Source: Halomonas sp. ALS9 (GTDB lineage Bacteria; Pseudomonadota; Gammaproteobacteria; Pseudomonadales; Halomonadaceae). From it: 64,000 nt of DNA. Below, in pieces: positions 27,105 to 35,685 of the stretch (positions are counted from its first letter, which is position 1; every line of letters begins with the position of its first letter). A program made the translations under genes and the position numbers. The notes beneath the pieces were generated by a model that searched no databases, was not told where the DNA came from, and was given only the letters and a program-made list of their open reading frames with translations. The stretch covers positions 186,001-250,000 of the forward strand of contig NZ_LXRG01000110.1 in assembly GCF_001651035.1 (NCBI RefSeq), in the 5' to 3' direction.

Positions 27105-28577
27105 ATGGCTAACTACTTCAATACCCTGCCACTCCGCGAGCAATTAGCTCAACTCGCCAAATGCCGTTTTATGTACAGCTCTGAATTTGCCGATGGCGTA
27201 GAAGCGCTTAAAGGCAAGAAAATGGTAGTGATCGGCTGTGGCGCCCAAGGCCTAAACCAGGGCTTGAACCTACGCGACAGCGGCCTGGACGTCTCTTACG
27301 CACTGCGTCCTGATGCCATTGAACAAAAGCGCCAGTCGTGGAAAAACGCCACCGAGAACGGCTTCGTGGTAGGCACTTATGAAGAGTTGATCCCCACAGC
27401 AGACGTGGTGTTGAACCTGACGCCCGATAAGCAGCACACCGCTGTTGTAACGGCGGTAATGCCGCTGATGAAAGAGGGCGCCTGCCTATCCTACTCCCAC
27501 GGTTTCAACATCGTGGAAGAGGGCATGAAGATCCGTGAAGACTTAACCGTCATCATGGTGGCGCCTAAGTGCCCGGGTTCAGAAGTTCGCGCTGAATACG
27601 TGCGTGGTTTTGGTGTTCCCACCTTGATCGCTGTTCACGAGGACAATGATCCCAAAGGCGAAGGCCTTGCCCTGGCAAAAGCCTACGCGGTGGGTACTGG
27701 CGGCCACAAAGCCGGTGTATTGATGTCTTCGTTCATCGCCGAAGTTAAATCCGACCTGATGGGTGAGCAGACGATCCTCTGCGGCATGCTGCAAACTGGC
27801 TCTATCCTTTGCTTCGACAAAATGATCGAAGAAGGCATCGAGCCTGGTTACGCCTCCAAGCTGATCCAGTACGGCTGGGAAAACATCACGGAAGCACTGA
27901 AGTACGGCGGCGTGACCAACATGCTGGATCGTCTCTCTAACCCAGCGAAGATCAAAGCCTTTGACCTTGCTGAAGAGCTGAAAGAGATCATGCGTCCGCT
28001 CTACAACAAGCACCAAGACGACATCATGAGTGGCCACTTTTCGCACACCATGATGGAAGATTGGGCAAACGATGACGCTAACCTGCACAAATGGCGTGCA
28101 GAAACAGCCGAAACCAACTTCGAGAAAACGCCTGCTGGTGATGTAGAAATCACTGAACAGGAATATTTCGACAACGGCATTTTGATGGTAGCGATGGTTA
28201 AAGCGGGCGTTGAGCTTGCTTTCGAAACCATGACCGCGGCAGGCATCATCGCTGAGTCGGCTTACTACGAGTCGCTCCACGAAACGCCGCTGATCGCCAA
28301 CACCATCGCGCGCAAGAAACTGTATGAGATGAACGCGACCATCTCTGACACGGCGGAATACGGTTGCTACCTCTACAACCACGCCTGTGTGCCGCTGTTG
28401 GCTGACTTTATGAAAGGCATCAAATCCGACGTTATCGGTAAAGGCCTGGATGTAGATGACAACGGCGTTGATAACGCGCGGTTGATCGAAGTCAACGATG
28501 CCCTGCGCGCTCACCCGGTTGAAGCCGTTGGCTCAGTGCTACGTGGCCACATGGCGGATATGAAGAAAATCGTTTAA
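27105..28577 (+). CDS. ilvC: Ketol-acid reductoisomerase, class II
   Basis: IlvC rearranges and reduces acetolactate and acetohydroxybutyrate with NADPH in branched-chain amino-acid synthesis. The 490-residue long (class II) form has an N-terminal Rossmann domain with [20 protein letters not shown] and the acidic/Cys-rich [13 protein letters not shown] block, then duplicated helical domains. [20 protein letters not shown] matches E. coli from the first residue. ATG at 27105 with AGGA nine bases upstream. Regulated by IlvY. Confidence 0.98.
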   Translation: MANYFNTLPLREQLAQLAKCRFMYSSEFADGVEALKGKKMVVIGCGAQGLNQGLNLRDSGLDVSYALRPDAIEQKRQSWKNATENGFVVGTYEELIPTADVVLNLTPDKQHTAVVTAVMPLMKEGACLSYSHGFNIVEEGMKIREDLTVIMVAPKCPGSEVRAEYVRGFGVPTLIAVHEDNDPKGEGLALAKAYAVGTGGHKAGVLMSSFIAEVKSDLMGEQTILCGMLQTGSILCFDKMIEEGIEPGYASKLIQYGWENITEALKYGGVTNMLDRLSNPAKIKAFDLAEELKEIMRPLYNKHQDDIMSGHFSHTMMEDWANDDANLHKWRAETAETNFEKTPAGDVEITEQEYFDNGILMVAMVKAGVELAFETMTAAGIIAESAYYESLHETPLIANTIARKKLYEMNATISDTAEYGCYLYNHACVPLLADFMKGIKSDVIGKGLDVDDNGVDNARLIEVNDALRAHPVEAVGSVLRGHMADMKKIV

Positions 28578-28611
28578 TCGGCTGATTAAATGATAGACCG
28601 CTAAGTCATCT

Positions 28612-28650
28612 AAAAAGCCGAGATATCGCCACGATATTCTCGGCTTTTTT
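28612..28650 (+). terminator. Rho-independent terminator after ilvC
   Basis: AAAAAGCCGAGA-TATCG pairs with CGATA-TTCTCGGCTTTTTT to give a long stem ending in a T run, 35 bases after the ilvC stop. One unpaired position interrupts the stem. Confidence 0.9.
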
Positions 28651-28701
28651 GTCTCATCTCATGCAAATACTGACTTTTCCCCAACAATAAGGAACACATT
28701 G

Positions 28702-30204
28702 ATGGAGCCTTCAAGCCGCTTAGCGCGTATTCAGCTAAACAACGCGACGATCAGTTTTGATGATCGCTTCACCCTAAGCGAGATTGATTGGATCATCGAG
28801 CCTCACCAGCATTGGGTCATTACGGGTACCAATGGCTCAGGCAAATCGGCCCTGGCGGCGGCGCTTGCGGGCGTTGGTAAAATTGAAGCGGGCAGTGTGC
28901 AAGGGCTGCCCAAAAACATCGGGTTGGTTTCTTTCGAAGCGCAGGCCGAACTCATCGCCAAAGAGCTGAAAAAAGACGATGCCGATATCATGGATGTCAT
29001 TTCACTCGGCACCCCCGTTAATGAAATGATTTTCGAGCAGTGCCAAGACCCTGAACTTGCAAGCGAACTGGTAGAAAAGTTCGGGCTGACGAAACTCCTC
29101 GACCGTGCTTTTCGTAAACTCTCCACCGGCGAAACCCGCAAAGTGATGCTAATTCACGCGCTGGCGAGCAAGCCGGACTTGCTGATTTTAGACGAGCCGT
29201 TTGATGGGTTGGACGTCGACACCCTCGCCATGCTGCAAGCCCATCTCGCTTCCATCATCGACACCGTTCCCATGGTATTGGTGCTGAACCGCTTTGATGA
29301 GATGCCGGACTTCATTACCCATGTGGCTTATCTAGATAAGGAACGTGGGGATAAAGAGCGCTTGGAGAAAAAGAGAGGCGATAAGCAGCGGGGAGATAGC
29401 GGGCGATTAGTGCTCACGGTAGACCGTCAGGATGAAGCTGCCTTCAATGAGCTGTACCAACTGCTGCATTTAAAAACCACCGACCTAAGCGTGCCCGAAG
29501 CCGACCCTGCCACTAAATTACCCGCTCTCGACCCCAGCCAGCCGCTAGTGAAACTCAAGCAAGCGACGATCCAATACGGCGACACCGTGATTGTCGATAA
29601 ACTTGATTGGACGATAGAGCAGGGCCAGCACTGGCAACTAAGTGGCCCCAACGGTAGCGGCAAAACCTGCGTGTTGTCGTTGATCACCGGCGATCACCCT
29701 CAGTGCTACACCAACGATATTTTCGTGTTTGGCTTCCAGCGCGGTAACGGCGAAAGCATTTGGCAGATCAAACAGTTTATCGGCTATGTCTCCACCGCCC
29801 TGCAGTGGGAATATCGCGTCAGCACCAGCTGTAAAAACGTGATTATTTCCGGCTTCTACGACAGCATCGGCGTGTACACAAAAGCCACCGATAACCAGAA
29901 ACACATTGCCGACCAATGGCTCGAACTACTGGGTATGAAAGACCGCGCCGACCAGCCCTATAACAAACTCTCCTACGGCGACCAGCGTCTGCTACTCATC
30001 GCCCGCGCCATGGTCAAGCACCCACCGCTGTTGATTCTAGACGAGCCCTGCCTCGGGCTAGACGATATGAATCGCCAGCTGGTGCTAGCGCTTATCGAGA
30101 AAATTTGTGCAGGCAAAGAAACCACCGTGCTCTACGTCAATCACCACACGGAAGACAAGATAAAAGAGATAGACAATCATTTGGCGCTGGAGAAGAATCA
30201 CTAG
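28702..30204 (+). CDS. modF: ModF-like twin ABC ATPase (molybdenum-associated)
   Basis: A 500-residue cytoplasmic protein of two fused ABC ATPase domains. Domain 1 has Walker A GTNGSGKS, signature KLSTGETRK and Walker B LLILDEPFDGLD; domain 2 has GPNGSGKT, LSYGDQRL and LLILDEPCLGLD. Length and both domain signatures match E. coli ModF (PhrA), whose exact function is unknown though linked to molybdate genes. Between the domains is an unusual charged stretch of KERGDKERLEKKRGDKQRGD type. ATG 28702 with AAGGA 8 bases before. No membrane partner lies beside it; modABC is 18 kb away. Confidence 0.85.
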   Translation: MEPSSRLARIQLNNATISFDDRFTLSEIDWIIEPHQHWVITGTNGSGKSALAAALAGVGKIEAGSVQGLPKNIGLVSFEAQAELIAKELKKDDADIMDVISLGTPVNEMIFEQCQDPELASELVEKFGLTKLLDRAFRKLSTGETRKVMLIHALASKPDLLILDEPFDGLDVDTLAMLQAHLASIIDTVPMVLVLNRFDEMPDFITHVAYLDKERGDKERLEKKRGDKQRGDSGRLVLTVDRQDEAAFNELYQLLHLKTTDLSVPEADPATKLPALDPSQPLVKLKQATIQYGDTVIVDKLDWTIEQGQHWQLSGPNGSGKTCVLSLITGDHPQCYTNDIFVFGFQRGNGESIWQIKQFIGYVSTALQWEYRVSTSCKNVIISGFYDSIGVYTKATDNQKHIADQWLELLGMKDRADQPYNKLSYGDQRLLLIARAMVKHPPLLILDEPCLGLDDMNRQLVLALIEKICAGKETTVLYVNHHTEDKIKEIDNHLALEKNH

Positions 30205-30249
30205 TTGTAACCTCCGCTCGCGATATGCACCGAAAGGAGAGGGCTGTTT

Positions 30250-30420
30250 ATGAGCAAGCTAAAAAAGATGCCTGAGTTCAAAACCGAGGCCGAAGAACGA
30301 GAATTCTGGGAAATCCATGATTCCTCCGACTATTTGGACTGGAGCCAAGCAAAATCTATTTCTTTCTCGAAGCTGAAGCCCTCAACCAAGACTATTTCAC
30401 TCCGCTTGCCGGAAAATTAG
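30250..30420 (+). CDS. Truncated BrnA/CopG-type antitoxin-like protein
   Basis: A 56-residue ORF with a strong ribosome site (AAGGAGAGG). KLKKMPEFKTEAEEREFWE, then SDYLDWSQA and KPSTKTISLRLPEN match the N-terminal part of CopG-like antitoxins of about 80-90 residues; the stop comes right after LRLPE, where the ribbon-helix-helix domain should continue. No further reading frame restores it, so this is probably a broken remnant, without its toxin gene. A short functional protein is not excluded. Confidence 0.6.
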   Translation: MSKLKKMPEFKTEAEEREFWEIHDSSDYLDWSQAKSISFSKLKPSTKTISLRLPEN

Positions 30421-30519
30421 GAGCGTAGCGATTAATTTTTCCGAATGCAGCTACTTGTTGGGGGCAAGGGCACGGGGCTTGATGGAGATCTTGAAGCAGC
30501 GCCGAAAATATAGCTCCCA

Positions 30520-30816
30520 CTACTCCAGAAGCCTTTCCGGTGCATCCATGTCCTCGTGAAGCACACGAACAACGAGCACTTTCGATTTATACAGTTGATA
30601 AAAAACAGCGTGGTGCTCGACCTGTAATCTTCGATACCCAGAAAAAACATGGTCGTAGTTCGCGCCAAGTGATGGATGATCAATCAGCCGTTTCATGCCG
30701 GTCTCAAGCCGATCCAGGTAATTATCCGCCTGATCAACGCCCCATTCCTCACAGGTATATACCCAAATTCCGATGAGATCTGATTCCGCCTTTGGCGTGA
30801 CATTCAACTCAAGCAC
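30520..30816 (-). CDS. parE: ParE/RelE-family toxin
   Basis: A 98-residue toxin of the ParE/RelE superfamily. Markers are the N-terminal beta strand MLELNVTPKAESDLIGIWVYT, the GVDQADNYLDRLETGMKRLIDHPSLG helix pair and the C-terminal YRRLQVEHHAVFYQL ... VLVVRVLHEDMD strands. ParE members poison gyrase; others cut mRNA, which cannot be decided here. GTG start overlaps the antitoxin stop by one base (TAGTG), giving the usual antitoxin-first order. Confidence 0.9.
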   Translation of the reverse strand: MLELNVTPKAESDLIGIWVYTCEEWGVDQADNYLDRLETGMKRLIDHPSLGANYDHVFSGYRRLQVEHHAVFYQLYKSKVLVVRVLHEDMDAPERLLE

Positions 30817-31070
30817 TAATCAACCGCCTTGATCCGCTGACGGCCAGCCGCCTTGATAGCCGATATATCCAGGGGTTTCGGGTTCCCGCTTGACTCACCC
30901 TCGACGAGGGCTTGCCTCAGTATGGCAAGACGTTGTTTGGCCTGCTGATCCCTTCGGATGAGATCGCGGATGTATTCACTATCGTTGCCAAAGTGGCCGC
31001 TTTCAATCTGGGCTTTCACCCAGCCGTCTTGCTGTTCAGTCAGCGTGATGGTTTTCCGGTGCATGCTCAT
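30816..31070 (-). CDS. parD: ParD-family antitoxin
   Basis: An 84-residue ribbon-helix-helix antitoxin of the ParD/CopG type: the beta-strand MHRKTITLTEQQ is followed by DSEYIRDLIRRDQQ in the helices, then an acidic/Gly-rich tail (LVEGESSGNPKPLDI) that neutralises the toxin. ATG at 31070 follows TTGGAG by 8 bases; a longer reading from 31088 lacks a ribosome site. It lies directly upstream of the toxin. Confidence 0.9.
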   Translation of the reverse strand: MSMHRKTITLTEQQDGWVKAQIESGHFGNDSEYIRDLIRRDQQAKQRLAILRQALVEGESSGNPKPLDISAIKAAGRQRIKAVD

Positions 31071-31192
31071 GGCTGATGCTCCAAACATGGGAAAGGTGTG
31101 ATATTATCATGCCCAGCTCGCCCCCTGAATCAATGCTCTTATTACGCCGCGCTCTGCGGTAAATTTGGAGCGCAGCGGAAATGTTAGAGCAA

Positions 31193-32611
31193 TCACATTG
31201 GACTCTTAAACGGCGAGTGTGCATGCCTATATCTTGGCTCTTCTTGTTTGGGGCTATAGGCTCTGGCTTTTGTGTCTTCAGCTACTCGACTACCTAGAAT
31301 ATCTCTGGCCTCACCAAGAGACCAAACCGTGGATAAATCTTGAGTAAGATTTCTGTAGACTGCACGGAACCCCCTGGGCTGCCGTAGGTTGTAAAAGAAC
31401 TCAGGAACCTTAACTTTAAAGTTATATCCTGGGACTTTAGGAAGACTGTTCAGCGCCGCATATGTGTTATATACATGCACTAGTTTAGTTACGGGAACAC
31501 CTTGACGAGTTTGGAGGCCATACTTGATGCGTATATCATTGGAGGCCTTTCCGATGTCTTGAATTATGCCCGACACAGCCCTATTTGCATCTGCAATATC
31601 CTGTTCGTCAAATAGCCTACGCACTTCTCTCATTTTTTCTCGCGCTTCAACAAACTCTGGGTTGTCTCGAATGTTGTAGGCTGCCTGAACAATTTGAGCT
31701 GGATCACCAGTTTGCTTTGCCAGCCAAGCTGAGAAGATGGGAAGCTCAGTTGAGGTTGAAGTAGTCAATCCTCCACTATGTACATCCATCAAGTCTGTAC
31801 TTAGCGAAGTCGAGAAGTGTTCTACTATGTGTTTCGCATAATCAAAACCATAGTGGCAAGTCTGACTAATATAACTTTGCTGATAAGCCTGTCTGATTGG
31901 GTAGAGAAATGTGTCAGCTTGCAAATATTTGGCTGTTAAAGAATAGAAAATTGAGCGGTTGGCAAGCCAAACTAAAGACGCCACGAACGCTTTAATCGCG
32001 CCTGATGCCTCTCCACTTGATGTTCCATCCCCCCATTTAGCCCCAGGTACTTTGTACCCTCTCCCAATAGGATGTCCAAACCGATCAACTAATTCGACAT
32101 TACCACTAGTTCTCTTCCCAGCGTCACTTGCATCACCGAGTTCAGCAAATATTGAAGCTGCGACAGTTCCATATCTATCAAATTCTTGCGGATTGTCAGA
32201 AAGGCTTTTAAGCGTAAGATGATAAACACTTGAGCTAATATCCCACGTGCATACAATGTGCGTCTGTAGAAGTTCAATTAGCTTCTTAAAATCATCGTTT
32301 ACGAACTCACCACCTTGAAGCTTTGGTTGTAATTGATTTGCTTTAGCTGTAGCGGTAGCTTCAATTTCATCTAAATTGAAATCAGATTTAGTGAGGAACG
32401 TTATATCAGGGAATGAAGCAATTCTTGCGTCACGATGCGCATGAATATAATCATCTATCGCTACCAGTCTGTCATAAAATAGAATGGCTTGGATGTAATT
32501 CTCAAAAGCAACAATATCAGTGTCGACTGAGTCCCTTGACTTAGTCAGGACTTGCCCTGTCAACCTTTGAACAGCAGTTAACGTCGAATTATCGATCAAT
32601 GCGTAGGTCAA
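31193..32611 (-). CDS. Protein of unknown function, 472 aa
   Basis: I do not recognise this protein. It is soluble-looking (no clear signal or long membrane segment) with a mostly mixed composition, an Asn/Gln/Ser-rich N-terminal half and a basic C-terminal tail (RYRHAHSPFKSPM). Segments such as VELVDRFGHPIGRGYKVPGAKW and LQTRQGVPVTKLVHVYNTYAAL could be surface or substrate loops but match nothing I know. TTG start at 32611 with GAGGA six bases before it. Base composition is clearly AT-richer than the neighbours. It ends the minus-strand group 33736-31193, 53 bases after the GAF-like gene. Confidence 0.7.
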   Translation of the reverse strand: MTYALIDNSTLTAVQRLTGQVLTKSRDSVDTDIVAFENYIQAILFYDRLVAIDDYIHAHRDARIASFPDITFLTKSDFNLDEIEATATAKANQLQPKLQGGEFVNDDFKKLIELLQTHIVCTWDISSSVYHLTLKSLSDNPQEFDRYGTVAASIFAELGDASDAGKRTSGNVELVDRFGHPIGRGYKVPGAKWGDGTSSGEASGAIKAFVASLVWLANRSIFYSLTAKYLQADTFLYPIRQAYQQSYISQTCHYGFDYAKHIVEHFSTSLSTDLMDVHSGGLTTSTSTELPIFSAWLAKQTGDPAQIVQAAYNIRDNPEFVEAREKMREVRRLFDEQDIADANRAVSGIIQDIGKASNDIRIKYGLQTRQGVPVTKLVHVYNTYAALNSLPKVPGYNFKVKVPEFFYNLRQPRGFRAVYRNLTQDLSTVWSLGEARDILGSRVAEDTKARAYSPKQEEPRYRHAHSPFKSPM

Positions 32612-32664
32612 TTTATTTCCTCAATTGCCGACAAGCTCTAACGCTCAAAGCAGCGGCGCATTTA

Positions 32665-33366
32665 TTATGCGTCCGACTGGCTTTGCTTGTTATGAGGTTT
32701 TAGACTACCAACTAAATTTGCAATGTAGTTGGCCGTTGACTCACCTAAACTTTTAGTTAACTCGTAGATTTCGTTATTTTTACTCATTCTCTCTTTCGTA
32801 TCCACGGTTAAAAAACCTATCACATCTTCCGACTTAGGATCCTTTACAGGAAAGACCCAAACAGATAAATATTTTGACTTCCAATTCTCGTTACTAGTGT
32901 TGTAGTAAATCGCTTCTTTAGGGCTAGAGAAATTTTCAATGAAAACCGGCTGTTTTCTATACAGCGATTCCATGAAGAGCTTGTTCTCCGCGATTGGGTA
33001 CACGTCCCTCAGAATCTCTCTGTTATTGGAGTTGTTAATATCTCGTAGGTATGTACGTATATTTTCGCTACCATCTCCAACAAATATTTTGAAGCTTGCA
33101 GATGCACCAAAGTCATGCTCATCGTTGATAATTTCACTTAGCCTGCTTAATGTTTCTTGTATTGCCTTAGATGACTTGTATATGTCTTCTTTATCAAGAT
33201 TGGCGTTTAATACTTTTCGATAATACTGGTTGATTAGCGAAAGCTTACGCTCTTTCCTATCTATGGTTTTTCTTGCAGCGTAAAGGGAATACGCCACAGC
33301 AGCCACGCTAAGCACTACCGACAAATACGGTAGATAATTTTGTAGAAGTTCGATGTATTCAGACAT
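32665..33366 (-). CDS. Membrane-anchored GAF-like domain protein
   Basis: A 233-residue protein with an N-terminal membrane helix (about residues 11-31), a charged coiled-coil-like linker (30-65) and then an alpha/beta domain (about 80-220) containing IRTYLRDINNSNN, SKYLSVWVFPVKDPKS, VIGFLTVDTKERM and KSLGESTANYIANLV, the order and hydrophobic pattern of a GAF sensor domain. No output domain (kinase, cyclase, nuclease) is fused. It overlaps the upstream 4-TM gene by eight bases. AT-rich. Function unknown; binding of a small ligand is the family expectation only. Confidence 0.7.
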   Translation of the reverse strand: MSEYIELLQNYLPYLSVVLSVAAVAYSLYAARKTIDRKERKLSLINQYYRKVLNANLDKEDIYKSSKAIQETLSRLSEIINDEHDFGASASFKIFVGDGSENIRTYLRDINNSNNREILRDVYPIAENKLFMESLYRKQPVFIENFSSPKEAIYYNTSNENWKSKYLSVWVFPVKDPKSEDVIGFLTVDTKERMSKNNEIYELTKSLGESTANYIANLVGSLKPHNKQSQSDA

Positions 33367-33736
33367 CCTTCTCTACTCCCACACCAAGAAATATTTCTCC
33401 GTCGTTAACGTGACGCATGTATCTCTCGATAGTATGGACTATAAAAAATGCAATGATTGCGATTAGTGATGATGTCGGCACATCAAAGTTAGCTGTCGTC
33501 CCTGCCTTAAGGAAACCAAATGAACATACTGAGATCATTGAAACGAGCAGGGAGACTCCTAATATTGGCAACCAATTCGAGGATACACCAATGGCTATCG
33601 TGTACATGGCAGCGGTAATCGCCCAGGTTTCATTTGCGACTGAGCCTGTTAATAGCTTTTCTACTATCAAAGGCAATAGGGGTAACGTTAAGTGAGCAAT
33701 TATGGAAAAAATGAACTGCTCCCATTTCTTATTCAT
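33359..33736 (-). CDS. Four-helix membrane protein, unknown
   Basis: A 125-residue protein with four predicted membrane helices (about 9-27, 37-53, 56-75, 87-106) and a charged C-terminal tail ending VGVEKDV. No family recognised. ATG at 33736 follows GGAGAG by eight bases; an ORF extends nine codons further without a ribosome site. It is first of the three-gene AT-rich group and overlaps the next gene by eight bases, indicating coupled translation. Confidence 0.65.
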   Translation of the reverse strand: MNKKWEQFIFSIIAHLTLPLLPLIVEKLLTGSVANETWAITAAMYTIAIGVSSNWLPILGVSLLVSMISVCSFGFLKAGTTANFDVPTSSLIAIIAFFIVHTIERYMRHVNDGEIFLGVGVEKDV

Positions 33737-34114
33737 GTTGTACTCTCCGAATACACGGTGCATTCTTCATAACAGTTTATTAATGCGCATGCTCGTTTTC
33801 CTGAGAATCCAAAATATACTAATAATTCGCAAATGACTGATATAGAGTAAAAAACTCACTCTATCTCGCTTTAGGCCACCAGAAAATTGCGCATAAATAC
33901 ACATAACCTTTTTACAGCTCATCGTTTGTAATAATTTTAATGAAATGCTATCCAGAAAAAATAGCACATGTTCCTCAGAGTCTACCAGAAAAGCGCGCAC
34001 GACAGATCGAAAATATCTCACTCTGCTGAGTTTTGATACCGCTAAATACGTTGGTTGGTAGAGCCATGCCAGGATGCTGGCAGGTTCCAAACTGAACGCA
34101 CCAGACCGAGATCC
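33737..34114. other. AT-rich stretch without a supported gene
   Basis: An open frame of 107 codons exists on minus (34090-33767) but has no ribosome site at its start and a Cys/Phe/Arg-rich composition unlike its neighbours, so I do not call it. Promoter DNA for the three-gene group is expected near 33740-33850. An imperfect dyad (ATAGAGT-AAAAA-ACTCACTCTAT) lies near 33842-33865. Confidence 0.5.
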
Positions 34115-34147
34115 AAAAAAAGCGCCATCGGCAAAACCGATGGCGCT
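34115..34147 (-). terminator. Rho-independent terminator of the NCS1 permease operon
   Basis: AGCGCCATCGG (34121-34131) pairs with CCGATGGCGCT (34137-34147) across a five-base loop; read on minus it is followed by TTTTTTT. It follows the permease stop by about 40 bases. Confidence 0.93.
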
Positions 34148-34185
34148 TGTATTAGCTTCTAATCAGCTAGTTACGGGACGCTTGT

Positions 34186-35655
34186 CTACTGCTGAGCCAA
34201 CACAGGTGCTGCCTTAAACTGCTTCATCAAGCCGTAGTAGAACAGACCGCCCAGACCAGCACCGATCAGCCAGCCGTAGCCGCCCAGGCTGGATAGGGCA
34301 GGGACTAACACGGTAGATAGCGAGAACAGCGCCGCCACGCCAAAGGCGATAAGCGCGCGGGTGTTCCAGCCGTTGACGTAATAGTAGGCGCCGCCCGGGG
34401 CTGATGAGAATAGCTCCTGCATATTTAAGTGCTGGCGCTTAATCAGGTAGTAGTCGACGACGATAATGCCGTAGAAGGGCGCCACGACTGCCCCCAACGC
34501 ATTCACAAAGCCGGGAACGCCGATCTGGCTGATCACCGAAAGCCATAGCGCACCGACGAAGAACGCGATCACCGCGGTAATCAGGCCGCCCATTTTGAAG
34601 CTGATTTTGCTGGGGAACAGATTGGCCAAGTCGTAGGCAGGGGGAATAAAGTTGGCGACCAGGTTGATGCCCACCGTGGCGGCAAAGAAGGTCAGGGCGG
34701 CGATAATCGTCAGCGGCAGCGAGTCGACCCGCTCAACGATATCGGCGGGGTTGGTCAGCGCCTCGCCAAACAGCACCAGGGTGCCTGCAGTAATAATCAG
34801 CGCGATAAACGAGAAGAACGCGACGTTAAGCGGTAAGCCCAGCAGGTTGCCCAGCTTCATCTGGCGCTCGGTTTTTACAAAGCGGGTAAAGTCGCCGAAG
34901 TTGATCACCACCGCTGCGAAATACGCCACCATGGTGCCCACAATCGCCATAAAGGCCGCGATTGAACTGCCGCTCGTTTCACTGCCACCGCTAAAAATAG
35001 TGCCAATGGCGGGAATCAGCTCGCTGCCTGCCTGGAACCAGACAATGATCATTAGCACCAGCATCACCACGTAGACCAGCGGGCCTGCCCAGTTGAGGAA
35101 GTGTTTAATACGCTCAATGCCCTGCCAGAAAATCGCGATCTGAAACAGCCATACAATCACAAACGACACCCAGGCCACGCCTGAAAGGCCTAGGAAAGTG
35201 CTGCCATCGCCTGCGCCAACAAAGGCGGTAATCAACAGGGTGACGGCGGTTGAGGCGAAGTAGGTCTGCACGCCGTACCAAAAAATCCCCACGATAGCGC
35301 GCAGCATCGCGGGCAGGTTGGCGCCGCGTACCCCCATGCTGGCCCGCACCATCACCGGAAACGGAATGCCGTATTTAACGCTGGGTTTACCGGTCAGGTT
35401 AACCAAAAACATCACGATCACACCGGCCAGAATAATCGCCGCCATCACCGCCCAGCCGTTGAGGCCGTAGGTTAAAAACAGCGAGGCGGCCAGGGTGTAG
35501 CCGAACAGGCTCTGAATGTCGTTCGACCAGACGTTAAAAATTTCAAACGCGCCCCAGTTACGATCCTGGGGTTTCAGTGGTGCCAGATCCTCGTTATATA
35601 GGGTGGGATCGATGTGCTTGATATCTAGGTCGCTCACGTCGTTGCTCTCTTTCAT
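34186..35655 (-). CDS. NCS1-family permease (allantoin/uracil/cytosine type)
   Basis: A 489-residue inner-membrane transporter of the nucleobase:cation symporter-1 family. Features are NEDLAPLKPQDRNWGAFEIFNVWSND as start signature (shown in part: DRNWGAFEIFNVWSND), GIPFPVMVRASMGVRGANLP in the second block and GFVNALGAVVAPFYGIIVVDYYL near the C-terminus; about 12 helices. Its position with allantoin genes suggests import of allantoin, uracil or hydantoin-type substrate. The paralogue 30 bases upstream is a second NCS1 member. Confidence 0.88.
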   Translation of the reverse strand: MKESNDVSDLDIKHIDPTLYNEDLAPLKPQDRNWGAFEIFNVWSNDIQSLFGYTLAASLFLTYGLNGWAVMAAIILAGVIVMFLVNLTGKPSVKYGIPFPVMVRASMGVRGANLPAMLRAIVGIFWYGVQTYFASTAVTLLITAFVGAGDGSTFLGLSGVAWVSFVIVWLFQIAIFWQGIERIKHFLNWAGPLVYVVMLVLMIIVWFQAGSELIPAIGTIFSGGSETSGSSIAAFMAIVGTMVAYFAAVVINFGDFTRFVKTERQMKLGNLLGLPLNVAFFSFIALIITAGTLVLFGEALTNPADIVERVDSLPLTIIAALTFFAATVGINLVANFIPPAYDLANLFPSKISFKMGGLITAVIAFFVGALWLSVISQIGVPGFVNALGAVVAPFYGIIVVDYYLIKRQHLNMQELFSSAPGGAYYYVNGWNTRALIAFGVAALFSLSTVLVPALSSLGGYGWLIGAGLGGLFYYGLMKQFKAAPVLAQQ

Positions 35656-35685
35656 TGTATTGGCTCGCAGGTTGGCAAAAAGGGA

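Noticed and set aside
27579..28514. 311-codon open frame antisense to ilvC
   Set aside because: It shadows a well-conserved ilvC over its whole length, has no ribosome site and no recognisable protein.
33767..34090. 107-codon minus-strand frame in the AT-rich islet
   Set aside because: No ribosome site, odd composition and no motif. It might be a decayed gene but I cannot support it.
30205..34140. Prophage or integrative element
   Set aside because: No integrase, transposase, phage structural gene, flanking repeat or tRNA insertion site was seen.
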